From: Armigeres subalbatus
Lineage: Eukaryota > Arthropoda > Insecta > Diptera > Culicidae
Assembly (NCBI RefSeq): GCF_024139115.2
Contig: NC_085140.1
Coordinates: 233,804,371-233,868,370 of the forward strand
Reading direction: 5' to 3'
Length of the DNA stretch: 64,000 nucleotides
Under the pieces are notes generated by a model, which worked only from the letters and a program-made list of their open reading frames with translations, was not told the origin of the DNA and did no database searches. A program made the translations under genes and the position numbers. This document shows, piece after piece, positions 46,105 to 57,275 of this stretch (positions within the stretch are counted from its first letter, which is position 1; each line of letters opens with the position of its first letter).

Positions 46105-46165
46105 CTAGACCGGCTCAGAAGTTGAACCCAGCCTTCTTCAGCATAGTCTTGCTTGGCAGCCTTTC
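46105..46165 (-). repeat. Feilai SINE fragment
   Basis: ctagaccggctcagaagttg aacccagccttcttcagcat agtcttgcttgg is a diverged match to the tRNA-like head at 25970-26030. No tail or TSD. Confidence 0.6.
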
Positions 46166-46204
46166 ATCTTCCCGCTAAGGAAGGCCTCCCAGAGCATGTA
46201 GAAG

Positions 46205-47030
46205 TAGTTTTCAAAATTTCAATTGCCCCTTATACCGGGCAGATACATCCATTTAAAGAAGGCATTATCAAGTCTATTCGACTTATACCGGGCAGATGCG
46301 TCTATTTAATGAAGACGTTACTCCTGTCTTCACCTTATACCGGGCAGACGCGTTCTTTTAAAGAAGGCATTATCAACTCCTTCCGCCTTATACCAGGCAG
46401 ATGCATTTATTTAAAAAAGGCGTTACCCCATCCTTCGCTTTATACCGGGCAGACGCATTCTTTTAAAGAGGACATTATCAACTCCTTTAGCCTTATACCG
46501 GACAGATGCATCCATATAAAGAAGGCGTTACCCCTCCCTTCGCCTTATACCGGGCAGACGCGTCCCTTCAAAGAAGGCATTATCAACTCCTTTCGCCTTA
46601 TACCGGGCAGATGCATTCATTTAAAGAAGGCATTTCCCCTCCGTTCGCCTTATACCGGACAGACACGTTCTTTTAAAGAAGGCATTATTAACTCTTTTCG
46701 CCTTATACCGAGCAGATGCACCCATTTAAAGAATGCGTTACCTCTCGCTTCGCCTTATACCGGGCAGACGCGTTCTTTTAAAGAAGGCATTATCAACTCC
46801 TTTCGCCGGGCAGATACATCCATTTAAAGAAGGCGTTACCCCTCCCCTCGCCGTATACCGAACAGACGCGTTCTTTTAAAGAAGGCATTATTAACACCTT
46901 TCGCCTGATACCGGAAAAATGCATCCATTTAAAGAAGGCGTAACCCATCCCTTCGCCTTATACCGGGAAAATACGTTCTTTGAAAGAAGACATTAGCAAC
47001 TCCTTTCGCATTATACCGGGCCGAACATAT
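46205..47030 (+). repeat. Dimeric 105-bp tandem array (52+53 bp)
   Basis: Alternating half-units: cttataccgggcagatgcat ccatttaaagaaggcgttac and cttataccgggcagacgcgt tcttttaaagaaggcattat caactcctttcgc. About eight dimers. Since 105 is divisible by three, a 224-codon frame (46153-46827) stays open with a 35-residue repeat (YTGQTRSFKEGIINSFRLIP...). It lacks a credible start context, splice sites or conserved domain and is best read as a repeat artefact. Confidence 0.9.
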
Positions 47031-47035
47031 GGTGG

Positions 47036-47360
47036 GGTTTCAGATTCACCGGATTCGGGTTTGAAAGTTAGTACAATATCGGGTTCGGGTCGGGTACGGG
47101 TTTGTGAGATAAAAAAATCGGTTCCGGGTCGGGTACGGGCTTAAGAAATAAAATACTGAAAATTGTTTTACTCAGTTTTGTTAATTGTGAGGCTAGTTCG
47201 TTGTTTGGACTTACATTTTTACACATATCTAGTTTGAATTTTCCGGGGAAAACTTTTGTGTGGGATTAGATAATTAAATTATGTCGGGTTCGGGTCGAGT
47301 ACGGGTTTACGAATGCAAAAATTCACGGGTCGGGTTTGAATTAAATCTAAAAAAATGACC
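47036..47360 (+). repeat. gggtcgggtacgggttt-rich low-complexity repeat
   Basis: Irregular repetition of tcgggttcgggtcgggtacg at 47085, 47125, 47283 and 47330. Abuts the 105-bp array. Confidence 0.6.
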
Positions 47361-47429
47361 GGATTGCATGCAATTAAGCAGAAATCGGTAAATATTTGAA
47401 TAATAATTATTCTAACTGAATTCGGCTAA

Positions 47430-47738
47430 CTGAATGGGGCCCTCCTTAGCCGTGCGGTAAGACGCGCAGCTACAAAGCAAGACCATGCTGAGGGTGGCTG
47501 GGTTCGATTCCCGGTGCCGGTCTAGGCAATTTTCGGATTGGAAATTGTCTCGACTTCCCTGGGCATAAAAGTATCATCGTGCTAGCCTCATGATATACGA
47601 ATGCAAAAATGGTAACTTGGCTAAGAAACCTCGCAGTTAATAACTGTGGAAGTGCTTAATGAAAACTAAGCTGCGAGGCGGCTCTGTCCCAGTATGGGGA
47701 TGTAATGCCAATAAGAAGAAGAAGAAGAAGAAGAAGAA
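47430..47738 (+). mobile_element. Feilai-type SINE, (GAA)n tail
   Basis: Near-intact copy: A box region tagccgtgcggtaagacgcg, B box gggttcgattcccggtg, body aattgtctcgacttccctgg and ctcgcagttaataactgtgg, then an (aga)n tail. TSD gaattcggctaa at 47418-47429 and 47739-47750. Its insertion splits a run of the ttcgcggaat-type sequence's flank. Confidence 0.92.
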
Positions 47739-47749
47739 GAATTCGGCTA

Positions 47750-47905
47750 AATGGCATTCCGCGGAATGATTTTCGGTGAAAAGGTACATTCCGCGAAATG
47801 TAAGGTACATTCCGCGAAATGTGTTTCGGAGAGTTGATGCATTCCGCGGAATGTCGCACCGCGAAAAAAAATTCCGCGAAATGTTTTTCGGCGAAATAGT
47901 ATACA
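47750..47905 (-). repeat. ~20-bp minisatellite, inverted relative to 40543-40740
   Basis: Units attccgcgaaatgtaaggtac and attccgcggaatg; outer word ...cgaaatagtatacaaccct mirrors the left array's outer word. Confidence 0.75.
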
Positions 47906-48182
47906 ACCCTTAATACAATAGAAGGTTATGGTGATGAATGATTCACTATAAAATATTTTTAATTTCTTACACGGAAATTGATAATTAGGCCCATAAATTT
48001 TAAAACTTCTACAGCTCTTGAATTTTATCACAAGATTTTTTGACATGTTCCGTTTTGCAAGCGCATCCCGTTTTTTGAACAAAATGATCTGGTCAGTCTA
48101 CCCAATGCTGAGAAAATAAAAAAAAATATTTGAGAACTTCGGGCTTATTCAGTAGCCGATAATTTGCAAAGGCCGACGGAGG

Positions 48183-48257
48183 TCCTTCGTAGCTTAGTTG
48201 GTTTAAGCACCAGTCTAGCTTACTGAGGGTTGTGCGGGTTCGAGTCCCATCGAAGGG
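48183..48257 (+). pseudogene. tRNA-like sequence (Ala, AGC anticodon)
   Basis: 75 nt foldable as a cloverleaf: acceptor tccttcg/cgaaggg, D arm gctt...aagc, anticodon loop ctAGCtt, T arm with gggttcgagtccc. One mismatch each in anticodon and T stems and a U at position 37 argue against a working tRNA. More likely a tRNA-derived repeat head or pseudogene. Confidence 0.5.
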
Positions 48258-48458
48258 AAAGTTATTACCTCAAATACATTTTTCAAATCAAAATCTTCCA
48301 CATTATTGTTTAATATGTAGAAATCGATGTTTCATTTGTATAGAAGCCCCACTTTTCAAAGGGAGAGGGGTCTCGAACCATCTTAAGCACCTTCCCCGGC
48401 CCCAAAAACCTCTGCATACAAATTTTCACGCCGATCGGTTCAGTATTTTCAGAGTCTA

Positions 48459-48887
48459 TACTGCCGCGATTCGCATAAGAGTCCCATGTCGGTTTTCAAC
48501 GATTTTGATTTTCTTCCAGAAATAAGCTAAAAATGACCTCATCTTTAAGAAAAATTGATAAAATAATAGACTTTGTTCTAGAAATTTGAAAATCAAAACC
48601 CACCTGTGTTGTCCCATCTTGCTATTTATTCGCATAACAGTCACATTCCAGATTTTGGTACACTTTTTCACAAAAAAATTAATATAATTATGGTCCTTTT
48701 AATAGTGCCATAGCAATGTGTGCAGATACAAAAAAGTGTGCCAAATTTTCAGAAAGATTGAAGGTTTTATGAATTTTTTAGAATTTTTTGTATTTCTTCA
48801 TGTAAAACAAGTTTGAAAAATTCAACGGCGTTTTACTCAAGTTGAAGAAAACTGACATGGGAGACGCTTATGCGAATAGGGGCAGTA
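48459..48887. mobile_element. 429-bp MITE, TA-flanked
   Basis: Ends tactgccgcgattcgcataa gagtcccatgtc and the complement of acatgggagacgcttatgcg aataggggcagta. TA on each side. Removing it joins ttcagagtcta to taaggttcagacag, restoring a common-looking host repeat. Confidence 0.75.
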
Positions 48888-48959
48888 TAAGGTTCAGACA
48901 GACAGAAATTCAGAAATTCGAAAATAGATTTCTAGTGGTCACCGACAGGCATTATATTC

Positions 48960-50140
48960 GTCATCAAAACAAATGAATTCCACACTTAAAATGCACACAA
49001 TGTTTGCAATACACATCTCCAATGCATGCTTATTCTCCAAGCTGTCATCAATAAAACTTTCGACACATTACTATCGATCATTGTACGTTGCAACAAATCT
49101 CCAAATATGCGGGTCATATAGAATGAGAACCAAGCTCGTTTTTAATACATTAATCCAATCAACCATTTTAAGTCAAATATTAGAACATAAAAATTGCCAG
49201 TGTTATCACCTATTTTTTTATTTTGTAAACAGATGCAATAGTAATTCACACAAAACTTTTACGAGCTTTATGTTTTGTTGATAAAATCGGTGCAGCGAAA
49301 CTTTTAGTTGCCTTAAAGAATAGTTGCCTAGCTCGTAGGAATCTCCGGATGGAGAAACTGAATTTATTGCGTCGGAGCTGTAACATTCCAATAATAATTT
49401 TTGACGAGTTATTCTTCAGTTGGTGATTCTTGGATGCAGATGTGTTGTGCAGATGAGGTAGACTTAAAGAAATTTAATATTTGCGAATCAGTTTGAAGAA
49501 AATTTCAAAAACATAGTAGTACTGATTGTAGAATTTCGGGGTCACTTGGTTAATACTTTAATATACTGTTGATCTGAATAAAACAACTTTTCTGTGAATC
49601 ATCCAATGAATCATAACTTTTTTCGACCATAAAATATTGTTACCTACATTGTATTTTACAATCAAAACACTCAGTTGATAATACGTAAAACGTCTATTCA
49701 CTATGTTAACATTTGAAAGCAAAAACATTTACAAAAACAACAACACAATTTAAGTTAAGCGTGCCCTTGCTATTACTATGAAGCCACAATAGAAAATATT
49801 AGATATAAGTGGTTGCTGCACGGTACAAGAAGAAGAATCTACTCATTTTTAATGCTTTCGTCCTTCTCATTCAGCACTGGAGCACTTTATGTTGAACTAA
49901 CCGAATACTTTAATATCCTCTTAGGTCAAAGTGAATTGTAATTTATAAAAAAGCTAACAAATTTGTAAGATATTTAACATTTAGATTAGTATTACTATTT
50001 AAACAAATTTATCAATAAAATCATTTCATCATATGAGGTGGTGTTTTTGACTATACGATCGTATCCGAAAGTCATGGCAGCCCACGAACGTTCTTGTCCA
50101 ATTTGCAATAAAGTAATTTACTTATTTGGCTATTATGATA
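48960..50140. other. AT-rich DNA, no gene seen
   Basis: Several frames of 60-100 codons have AT-driven composition and no recognisable motif. No paired repeats found. Confidence 0.4.
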
Positions 50141-50149
50141 TTCAGTTGA

Positions 50150-50240
50150 AACTACTGGTTGCTGGGCGGAGTAGTATGTGAATGAAGTAAATGGTTGTCG
50201 GTTCGAGTCCCACCAAGACATGGAGATTTCGCAAAGTGAA
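50150..50240 (+). repeat. tRNA-derived SINE relic
   Basis: A good B box (cggttcgagtcccacc) about 50 bp after ctggttgctgggcggagtag. The head is too diverged to assign. Confidence 0.4.
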
Positions 50241-50387
50241 TATCAATTTATCCAATTTCGAAAACAATAGATGTGCATATGCACACAAGGATGCAAGGAA
50301 TTGTTCCCGATCAGGCGAACGATTGTATAACTCATTGATTTGATTGATTGTCTGATTTGTTACAAAATTAAAGGCAAAATTGCATCG

Positions 50388-50660
50388 GTCGGGGGTCGGG
50401 GTATCCATCCTTCAAACTCAACAAATTTCCCTGGGGCTGGGTTCGTCAGAGGCTCCACCTTTATTTTTCCAAGTGGTGGCTTGCGCACCATGATCAGATT
50501 GGCTTCCAAAGTCGGTACGAACAGTTGATTCAAAAGTATTGTCGGCATAGCACCAACTTAGAATTCGGAAGTCGGGGGTCGGGGTATCCATCCTTCAAAC
50601 TCAACAAATTTCCCTGGAGCTGAGTTCGTCAGAGGCTCCACCTTTTTTTACAAGTGGTGG
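50388..50660 (+). repeat. Two ~95-bp direct repeats 184 bp apart
   Basis: gtcgggggtcggggtatcca tccttcaaactcaacaaatt tccctgg... at 50388 and again at 50572, ending in gaggctccacctt...aagtggtgg. Diverged at two sites. Confidence 0.8.
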
Positions 50661-50699
50661 AATGTGAGAGCAACAGACGATTCGGTAAGCAGTGTGGCA

Positions 50700-51980
50700 A
50701 ATCAAGTTACGTTTCAGCCTTAGCGATAGTGGTGGTCATCGTCGAGAATGCCGTTGGTGTTACTTCGTTCCGGAGCGCTTAGTGCAAAGGATGAAGGTGA
50801 TCAGAAACAAATATTGACGTTTGAATCCTGGGCATACGACAAGGGGTTATCAAGGTCAAAAACTTTTGGATGTAAGTGAAATTAAAACCTACTTGGTTAG
50901 TGGCAGAATACTTTAAATGACTACAGCGCCACTAGCGTTCTAGTACTTATGCTTCTACTGTTAGTGGTCAAAAGTGATTAAACTTTTTTTTAATAAGTTG
51001 AATAAATTACAAAGTCATGGTTTGCTAATCATCTGTGTTGAAAATGTAATAAAAATGTCATTTACCTTAGCATTTTCCCAAGGGCCCCATACGCCTGTCA
51101 CTGGCGAACAAAGCTCGTGTACTCTGCATCGAAGCTTAGAACCACTGTTAGGGTGCAATCGTTAATGCGAACATTTTTATATTCGGTTATAGTTACTGCA
51201 GATAAATTCTTTTTCGAGTCTCTATAATCAAGCAGGTATCCCAAGCATACCACATCGTTATATTGCTGCATGATTGAGTGTTTAATTTTGATAAAATATC
51301 GAAAACAAATGTGTGCATAAAAATTGCCTCGCCATAACAAAAAGGTGGTAGAGAATTAACACTGTTGTTTACATTTTAGAACCAAATCCAGATGTCGCAC
51401 ATGTCGGGGTAGGGATTCAGTGCTCCGCATTCTCCCCCTGCATTTCCCTGTGCCAAGTGCTCTGATATACATAATAAGTTAACCCTTAAATGCGCAATGT
51501 TGTTTTAAAACAACAAACCGAAAATACGTTTAATGTTAATAATTTTAATGGTAGTTTACGCTAAAAATACTTTCGACGATTTCTAAAAAAAATCGCCTTG
51601 CGCCTTTAAGGGTTAAGGATTTTTGCCAATAAATATGTGTGGATTTTTAGTAGTGTAGGACATCAATTTATATGATTTCATACGTACATTTGTTGTAGGA
51701 GATCCTCGCTAATGGGTTTGAGAAATGTCCGATAAGATTGGTGATCAATTAAATCTGTTAAACGAAAGCTTGGCCAGAAAAAAATGAAAAGAAATTTTTT
51801 TTTTTGTTGGCGCTTGGTGCGATTTAGCAGAACCCCGGCCAGTCTAATGTTGGAGATGAAACCAACATGATGCATAAATTATGGCCAATTAAAGCTTGTT
51901 AAAGCATAATTTGGCAAAATATTTTAAATGATTACAGTGCCACTAACCTTTTAGTACTTATGTTTCAACTGTACGAACAT
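50700..51980. other. Unassigned DNA with short repeat pair
   Basis: ttaaatgactacagcgccac tag...tagtacttatg near 50915 recurs at 51925 (ttaaatgattacagtgccac). A lone MITE right end lies at 51612-51657 (ttgccaataaatatgtgtgg). Otherwise no gene except the fragment below. Confidence 0.4.
51678..51875 (-). pseudogene. Second copy of the unrecognised C-terminal fragment
   Basis: Ends HQSYRTFLKPISEDLLQQMY V then stop; see 24705-24974. The N-terminal part is unrelated and includes a homopolymer-disrupted stretch. Confidence 0.45.
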
Positions 51981-51984
51981 AGTA

Positions 51985-53978
51985 CCGTGCGCGTACCTTA
52001 TTCTGCGCGGCTCCTAATTCTGCGCACTTTGACACTAAAACATTTTTTTAAATTTTCTTTACTGTTATTATTATATTTACTTACATGTCATCAAAAAGTT
52101 GGGAATTTATTGTTGTCATGAGCAGATAATAAAGCAATAAATTAGCGTTGATTACGGAAATATGAAGAAAAACAAAATCGGTAAAATCGAAAAATGTCGT
52201 AAAATGGCCTCCATTAGCAGCAGCGCTAAAACGCACGTAAACAAATTTTTCTCGAATTTGAGCAAAAAAAAAAAGATTTGGGCTCATTTTTTTAAATCGA
52301 AGTGCAAAAGCAGATTATTTGTTGCTTCTATATGATGAAAATGAGCTTCCAGAGTGTAATCTCTATCTTATAGAAAGCATTTTATGTTGCGCAGAATATG
52401 GCACAAAATTTATTTTCTGTTCCTAATTGTGCGCAGGTATAATAAGCCTGACTTGTCAACCCAAATTGAACGTATCAACAGTTTTGGCAAGGAAACATAT
52501 TTCAAAACGCTGAAATAAAACAAAAGGAGCAAAAAAAAAATGCGAAGATAGATTATCCGGAAAGAGACAAGGGATATCTTCTACTTGGCCTTGCGCACCA
52601 CAGCTCCACTAAGCGTTTTTTAAACTTAGAGTTATCTACATAATCTAAATGTGTATATCACGTTACTAGCACGAATAATATTCACTGAAAAATCGACATA
52701 ATTCTCCACTCGAAGATTTCCTAGGTCGGACTGGCATTCCTACATTTGAGAAAATTGAACTTTGGGCAACATAAGCATTTATGTAGGACTGGTCTTATTA
52801 TACGCATTGGATTACATTTATTTCAATTCAATTCAATTCAATAAAAAATTGCCTTTTCATCAATGGCGAACTTTAGTAAACAAGGCAAAACAGTGATTTG
52901 ACCAGGCTTGTAAAATGTCATCTGCATGTCATTTGACTAATTTGTTAATAACTTTCTTCAGAAGTAAAATTCACATCATAATTTTAGATGTACTCATAAA
53001 GCTTGAGTAGGGCTATATTTTTGTTCAAGGGTACATTGCTCTTAATATAACATCTAAGGCTGGAGAGTGAAAACTTTCCAAAATGTCACGTGTCATTTGA
53101 CATAATGTCATTTGAATGACATTTTGCCTCCCACGCCCCAGATTACATATTTAGAGCAATGTCTTGTAAGACAAAGTTGTAGGCACATTTAAGCGCTATA
53201 AGTTCATCATACATCAAGAATCAATAGCTAACTTCTAAAAAAAGTTCTGGGAAAATTATAGAAACGAATGCAAATGACATTTTACAACACTGGATTTGAC
53301 CATTGACATGAATTCAATAACCGATCTGGAAAGTTGTCTAACGGAAAAAATGTATCGTGAAAGCAACTTGTGGTGATGGCGAGCAATCGGATAATGGACT
53401 TGAAAAATAAAATTAATAAGATCTTTGTACACATACATCATACACACATACACGCACACACAGGCATTATCTCAATTCATCACAGCTGAGTCGATTGGGT
53501 TTGGGTCTAATTCACCAGATCTTATATTAAAGTTCGTTTTGGAGCGGACGTTTTTTCGTATACTTAGCGTACGAGAACGGTAAAACGTTGTTGTCAGATA
53601 GACTTTAGGAAACATACATGGTACTAAAAACGTGCAAAATAATGAAATATTTGTATAAATGTTCAAAACCATTTCATGAGAAAAAAAATTACTCAAACTG
53701 TGTGTATATTATTGTGCGCAGAATTAGGAACATTGTGCGCAGAATATGGAACATTTCAAAATATGTGCGCAGAATTAGGAACCATATGGCAATTCACAAA
53801 TCGATTAATAATATATGTTTTTCGTCAATTTAATCAAAATTTTAATGATTAATAGTCTTCCGTGGATTATAGTTACACAACTACTACATAAAGGTATTTA
53901 TGAATCATTATGGTTTCTCGATAACAACGATTTTGTTTTGAAATTTTCTTAAATGCGCAGAATATGGTACCTCCACGG
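51985..53978. mobile_element. 2-kb TA-flanked inverted-repeat element
   Basis: Ends CCGTGCGCGTACCTTATTCT and (complement) CCGTGGAGGTACCATATTCT, TA on both sides. Subterminal tgcgcagaat(t/a)aggaac words occur singly at left and four times at right (53715-53790, 53955). No transposase frame. Confidence 0.65.
52903..53292. mobile_element. 390-bp hAT-type MITE, TSD gatttgac
   Basis: Ends CAGGCTTGTAAAATGTCAT and (complement) CAGTGTTGTAAAATGTCAT; gatttgac at 52895-52902 and 53293-53300. Internal catttgacataatgtcattt words. Nested in the 2-kb element. Confidence 0.85.
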
Positions 53979-54434
53979 TATCTGACTGAAGTGGAATGTT
54001 TGTTACTTTTTAGATCGCAGCAGTCTACGAAATTGGTGTGAATGGGTGAATGGGTTGTACTGCCGGTTCCGTTTTCTCTCGAATTATCCGCTAATTTCCC
54101 GAGTATTTATATAATAGATATTGTGAAAATATTTTCCCGTTTGTATCAACGTGTGTATCAGCGTAAATCTGTGGAAAACACGCTGAAATCGTCAGAGTTA
54201 ATCAGTAAAATGACCGAAAGTAGCCCGACAAACTGTGAAGAAATCGTCAAATGCAAAAAGTGCGCGCTGCACGGTGTAAAAAAAATGATTATTATCGAAG
54301 TTTCATGTACTTCTGATTTTTTTTCACAGAAAGTTAGGCAAGGTCATTAGAAATGAGGTACGGGGTGTTTTAAAATATTTCATCGGCGATTCTTTGAAAA
54401 AAGTGATTTTTATTGTTTTCTTCTCTAATATACC

Positions 54435-55058
54435 TTGAGCTTGAGCTTGAGCTTGATTGACTGCTCGTAGTTGCTACTCCATTATGACCAGATCAGCTGT
54501 TCTTGCACAGGGAACCAACAGATGTTTGCTTGGGACTAGCACACATCTTCAATGTACAAGTACTGGTGATCTCATTTGTTAGGTCATACTGGCGCCTGCC
54601 ACGTCAGAATGCAAGTCAATGTAGGGAAGGGGGAGGAAATGATGATGCAATCACTCGCCCACTGCAAGCCGAATATACCTCTGCACTTGCCACGAGTTCA
54701 TGCGGAATTTGTTGGAATTTCTGGGTTAGGTTGGAGAGGCAGGGGTCCGTCTTGGTTAACGAGCTGCCAATGTGATAGATAGGAGAAGGTAACTGATGGA
54801 ATTTCTATTTGGATGTAGGAAACGAGCTCTATACGTTCATTTCCTATTCTAGCAGATTAATGTTAGAGTGCTCAAATTGAAGGTATAGGAATAGTAATGG
54901 AAACGGTATGGAAGTCCATTTCCAGTTCTAGCGATTGCTAGAACATGAGGAATAAAGAGAAAGATACAAAGTAGGAGAATGGAACGGACCTGGGATTGAA
55001 CCCACGACCTCCTGCGTATGAGGCAGAAGGAGTAGCCATATGACTACCAAGCCCGCTC
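54435..55058 (-). mobile_element. 624-bp tRNA-derived SINE, (TCAAGC)n tail
   Basis: On the minus strand the head has A box (tggtagtcatatgg) and B box (gggttcaatccc). The 3' tail is (caagct)n, seen as ttgagcttgagcttgagctt at 54435. TSD of 25 bp (ttattgttttcttctctaat atacc) at 54410-54434 and 55059-55083. A short-tandem-repeat tail instead of poly(A) recalls the Aedes Gecko SINE (inference). Confidence 0.88.
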
Positions 55059-55170
55059 TTATTGTTTTCTTCTCTAATATACCGTACAAAAAGTCAATTG
55101 ATAACCCAACAACGAATAAATCATTGTAATTAATTCTCAAAATTGAAAATGTACACATTGGTAGACTTTT

Positions 55171-56440
55171 TTGAGTAGAAAGCCTATCTTGAAATAGATC
55201 TAAATATTTGAAAAATAATAATTTCTGTAATTCAAGCCTTCCCAAACTATGTTTTTATTCTTTTTTTGCGTTATTTTCAATTTTTTTAGCAATTGACATC
55301 TTTTTTCAACCCAAATATGGTTCCCTATGTTGTATTCACATTTCTTCCTTCCGACATTCGCACTATGAGACCAGCCAATTGTCAGTCTGCCATATTTTAA
55401 AGGGTTCATATTTTCCACTAGATACAGTGTCTCATCATTTTTGGGGTACATACCATGTACAATAACCTTACCGAATATTGTTCGCAGCACATCTTACTTG
55501 AAAACCCCAAAACCTTACTGGCCTGCTTCTTATAATTACAATGCTTCATGTCCGAAATAGGCTATTGGATGGAGTTATACACAGCAAATTCCATTGCCGG
55601 TTGCATGTTACGGAAGCTATATTGTTGCTACAAGCACAACTGTCTCACATTTGATTGATTCCATATTTGTGTGGGTCATTCATACTTTTATGAGCAGTAA
55701 TCTGGTAAACTGTAAGAAACCGTGTTTGCGCCCAAGTAATAATTATGATTTTATAATGTTTTTGAAAATAGCGATTTACTCTTCAGGTGTGCTATGAAAC
55801 CATTATACATAAGTACAACGATGTTACTAGGGATCATTATCCCATTTCACAAGCATTCCAATGTAAACTATTTCTTCAACGCCTCTAATCATCTCCTGTA
55901 CATCCTCTCATTTCTATTTCTATCCGTAACAATTTACTTCATACTAGTAGTGTGAATGGATATGTCCTTTCTTACCATCTCAATCTTCAGTGAGACAAAA
56001 GTCTCCACCACTACTCTGCGATTGTTTTCTAAGGAGCATAATTTCATCTGCAAAACCTAGGAGCATATGCATAAGTTCTGCCAAGATGAAGTACATAATT
56101 ACATGCAGAGACAGAGATAAGCTTAGTGTTGTTTGTGCTAAGAAAGTAAAGGGGATATGTTTGAAGATGTATAAACAAAATTTACCTTTGAAATGCTGAC
56201 AAACACTAACAATGCTGTAAACACTGGCAATGACGTTTCCTATGAAGATTGTCTGCTTTAAATAGGGTTACCTCTGGCGTACATAACCAGTTTTAGGTCT
56301 AAGTTAGGTCTCGTACAATACCGGTGAAGAAAAAGAACTCAGATGGAAACGAAATTCGCTTTTTATAATACCTCAATTCTTCGGGTGGACAATTACGGAA
56401 ATGAAACGTTAAAAGCAGCCTAGGATACTTTCAGATTTTT
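55171..56440. other. Interior of the Transib-like element, no gene recognised
   Basis: Minus frame 55490-55200 (MLRTIFGKVIVHGMY..., GRLTIGWSHSANVGRKKCEY) has mixed composition and could be a decayed transposase exon, but I recognise no motif. Confidence 0.3.
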
Positions 56441-56449
56441 CTAGCGGAA

Positions 56450-56660
56450 GATGCTGCGTACAATACTCGGTGAGAGGCCAAAAAAAGACATGTGGCTCAT
56501 ACGCATGAATTACAAGCAAAATCCATCATCAAAGGAGAAAACATTCTGAATCTCATAAAATACGGCGCACTTCAGTGGGCAGGTCATCTAGTAAAAATGT
56601 CAGAAGATAAAAATGCAAAAACAATATTCATCAGAGAACAATATAGATGCCAGAGATAGA
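56450..56660 (+). pseudogene. RTE-type LINE C-terminal relic
   Basis: MLRTILGERPKKDMWLIRMN and IKYGALQWAGHLVKMSEDKN match the R(K)xLRxIxG...WxxRxN...xxxLxWAGHVxRM order at the end of RTE/JAM-like ORFs. Frame breaks between the two peptides. Confidence 0.65.
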
Positions 56661-57275
56661 TTATTGTTTCAGCAAAGATTTCAAAACATAAAAAATAGCA
56701 CTAAAAATACTTTAGGAACGCTTGAACTTTAAAAATGTTTTTCAAAATTTTATTTCCGTGTCAAGATAGGTTATCTATATAGATACGAGAAAGGCAAAAA
56801 AGCTACAAATGTGTAAATAATCAATTTTGAGAATTAATTACAAAGATTGATTTTGTTGGGTTATCAATTGACTTTTTGTACGGTATATTAGAGAAGAAAA
56901 CAATAAAAATCACTTTAAAAAAAAAATCGCCGATGAAATATTTTAAAACACCCCGTACCTCATTTCTAATGACCTTGCCTAACTTTCTGTGAAAAAAAAT
57001 CAGAGGTACATGAAACTTCGTTAATAATCCATTTTTTTACACCGTGCGCTGTGGATATACACGGAATATAAAATGTACTCTGTGTGTGCTGGACCTTGCG
57101 GATGTTTATTTCACTTGCCATGTGCTGGCGTGAGTAAAGACGACGTGCTAACCGAATCGCGAGGCATGCTGTGGATGTGCAGAGAATGTCTACCGATGTT
57201 CAACTCTTGGAAAACATCATTCAACAGAGAACGCAAGCCAGCTACAAACTGATATTGTGAATTTAAAAACACAAG

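Larger units (their letters stand above)
54270..57046. mobile_element. 2.78-kb element with ~240-bp inverted repeats, Transib-like ends
   Basis: The left arm (54270-54409 plus 55084-55170, split by a SINE) and right arm (56805-57046) are inverted copies. Ends read CACGGTGTAAAAAAA, with a 5-bp TSD cgctg (54265-54269, 57047-57051; 6 bp if the end is one base shorter). A CAC..TG heptamer-like start with a 5-bp GC-rich TSD is the Transib pattern. No transposase recognised; an RTE-like relic lies inside. Confidence 0.6.
54210..57275 (+). pseudogene. CR1-like ORF1 N-terminus with PHD finger, split by insertions
   Basis: ATG at 54210 gives MTESSPTNCEEIVKCKKCAL and is cut at 54269. After a 2.8-kb element the reading resumes at ~57052 with KMYSVCAGPCGCLFHLPCAG, VSKDDVLTES and LWMCRECL, completing a C4HC3 PHD finger, then is frameshifted and cut again at 57275 by an LTR element. 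The parts before and after were matched by domain logic, not by a complete reference. Confidence 0.65.

Noticed and set aside
46153..46827. A 224-codon open frame as a gene
   Set aside because: Created by a 105-bp tandem unit divisible by three; no promoter, splice or domain evidence.
38988..48105. A 9-kb element bounded by cgggacagtcccg-type ends
   Set aside because: Similarity between the two ends is loose and no TSD was found.
48183..48257. A working tRNA-Ala gene
   Set aside because: Stem mismatches and an unusual base 3' of the anticodon; kept only as a tRNA-like sequence.
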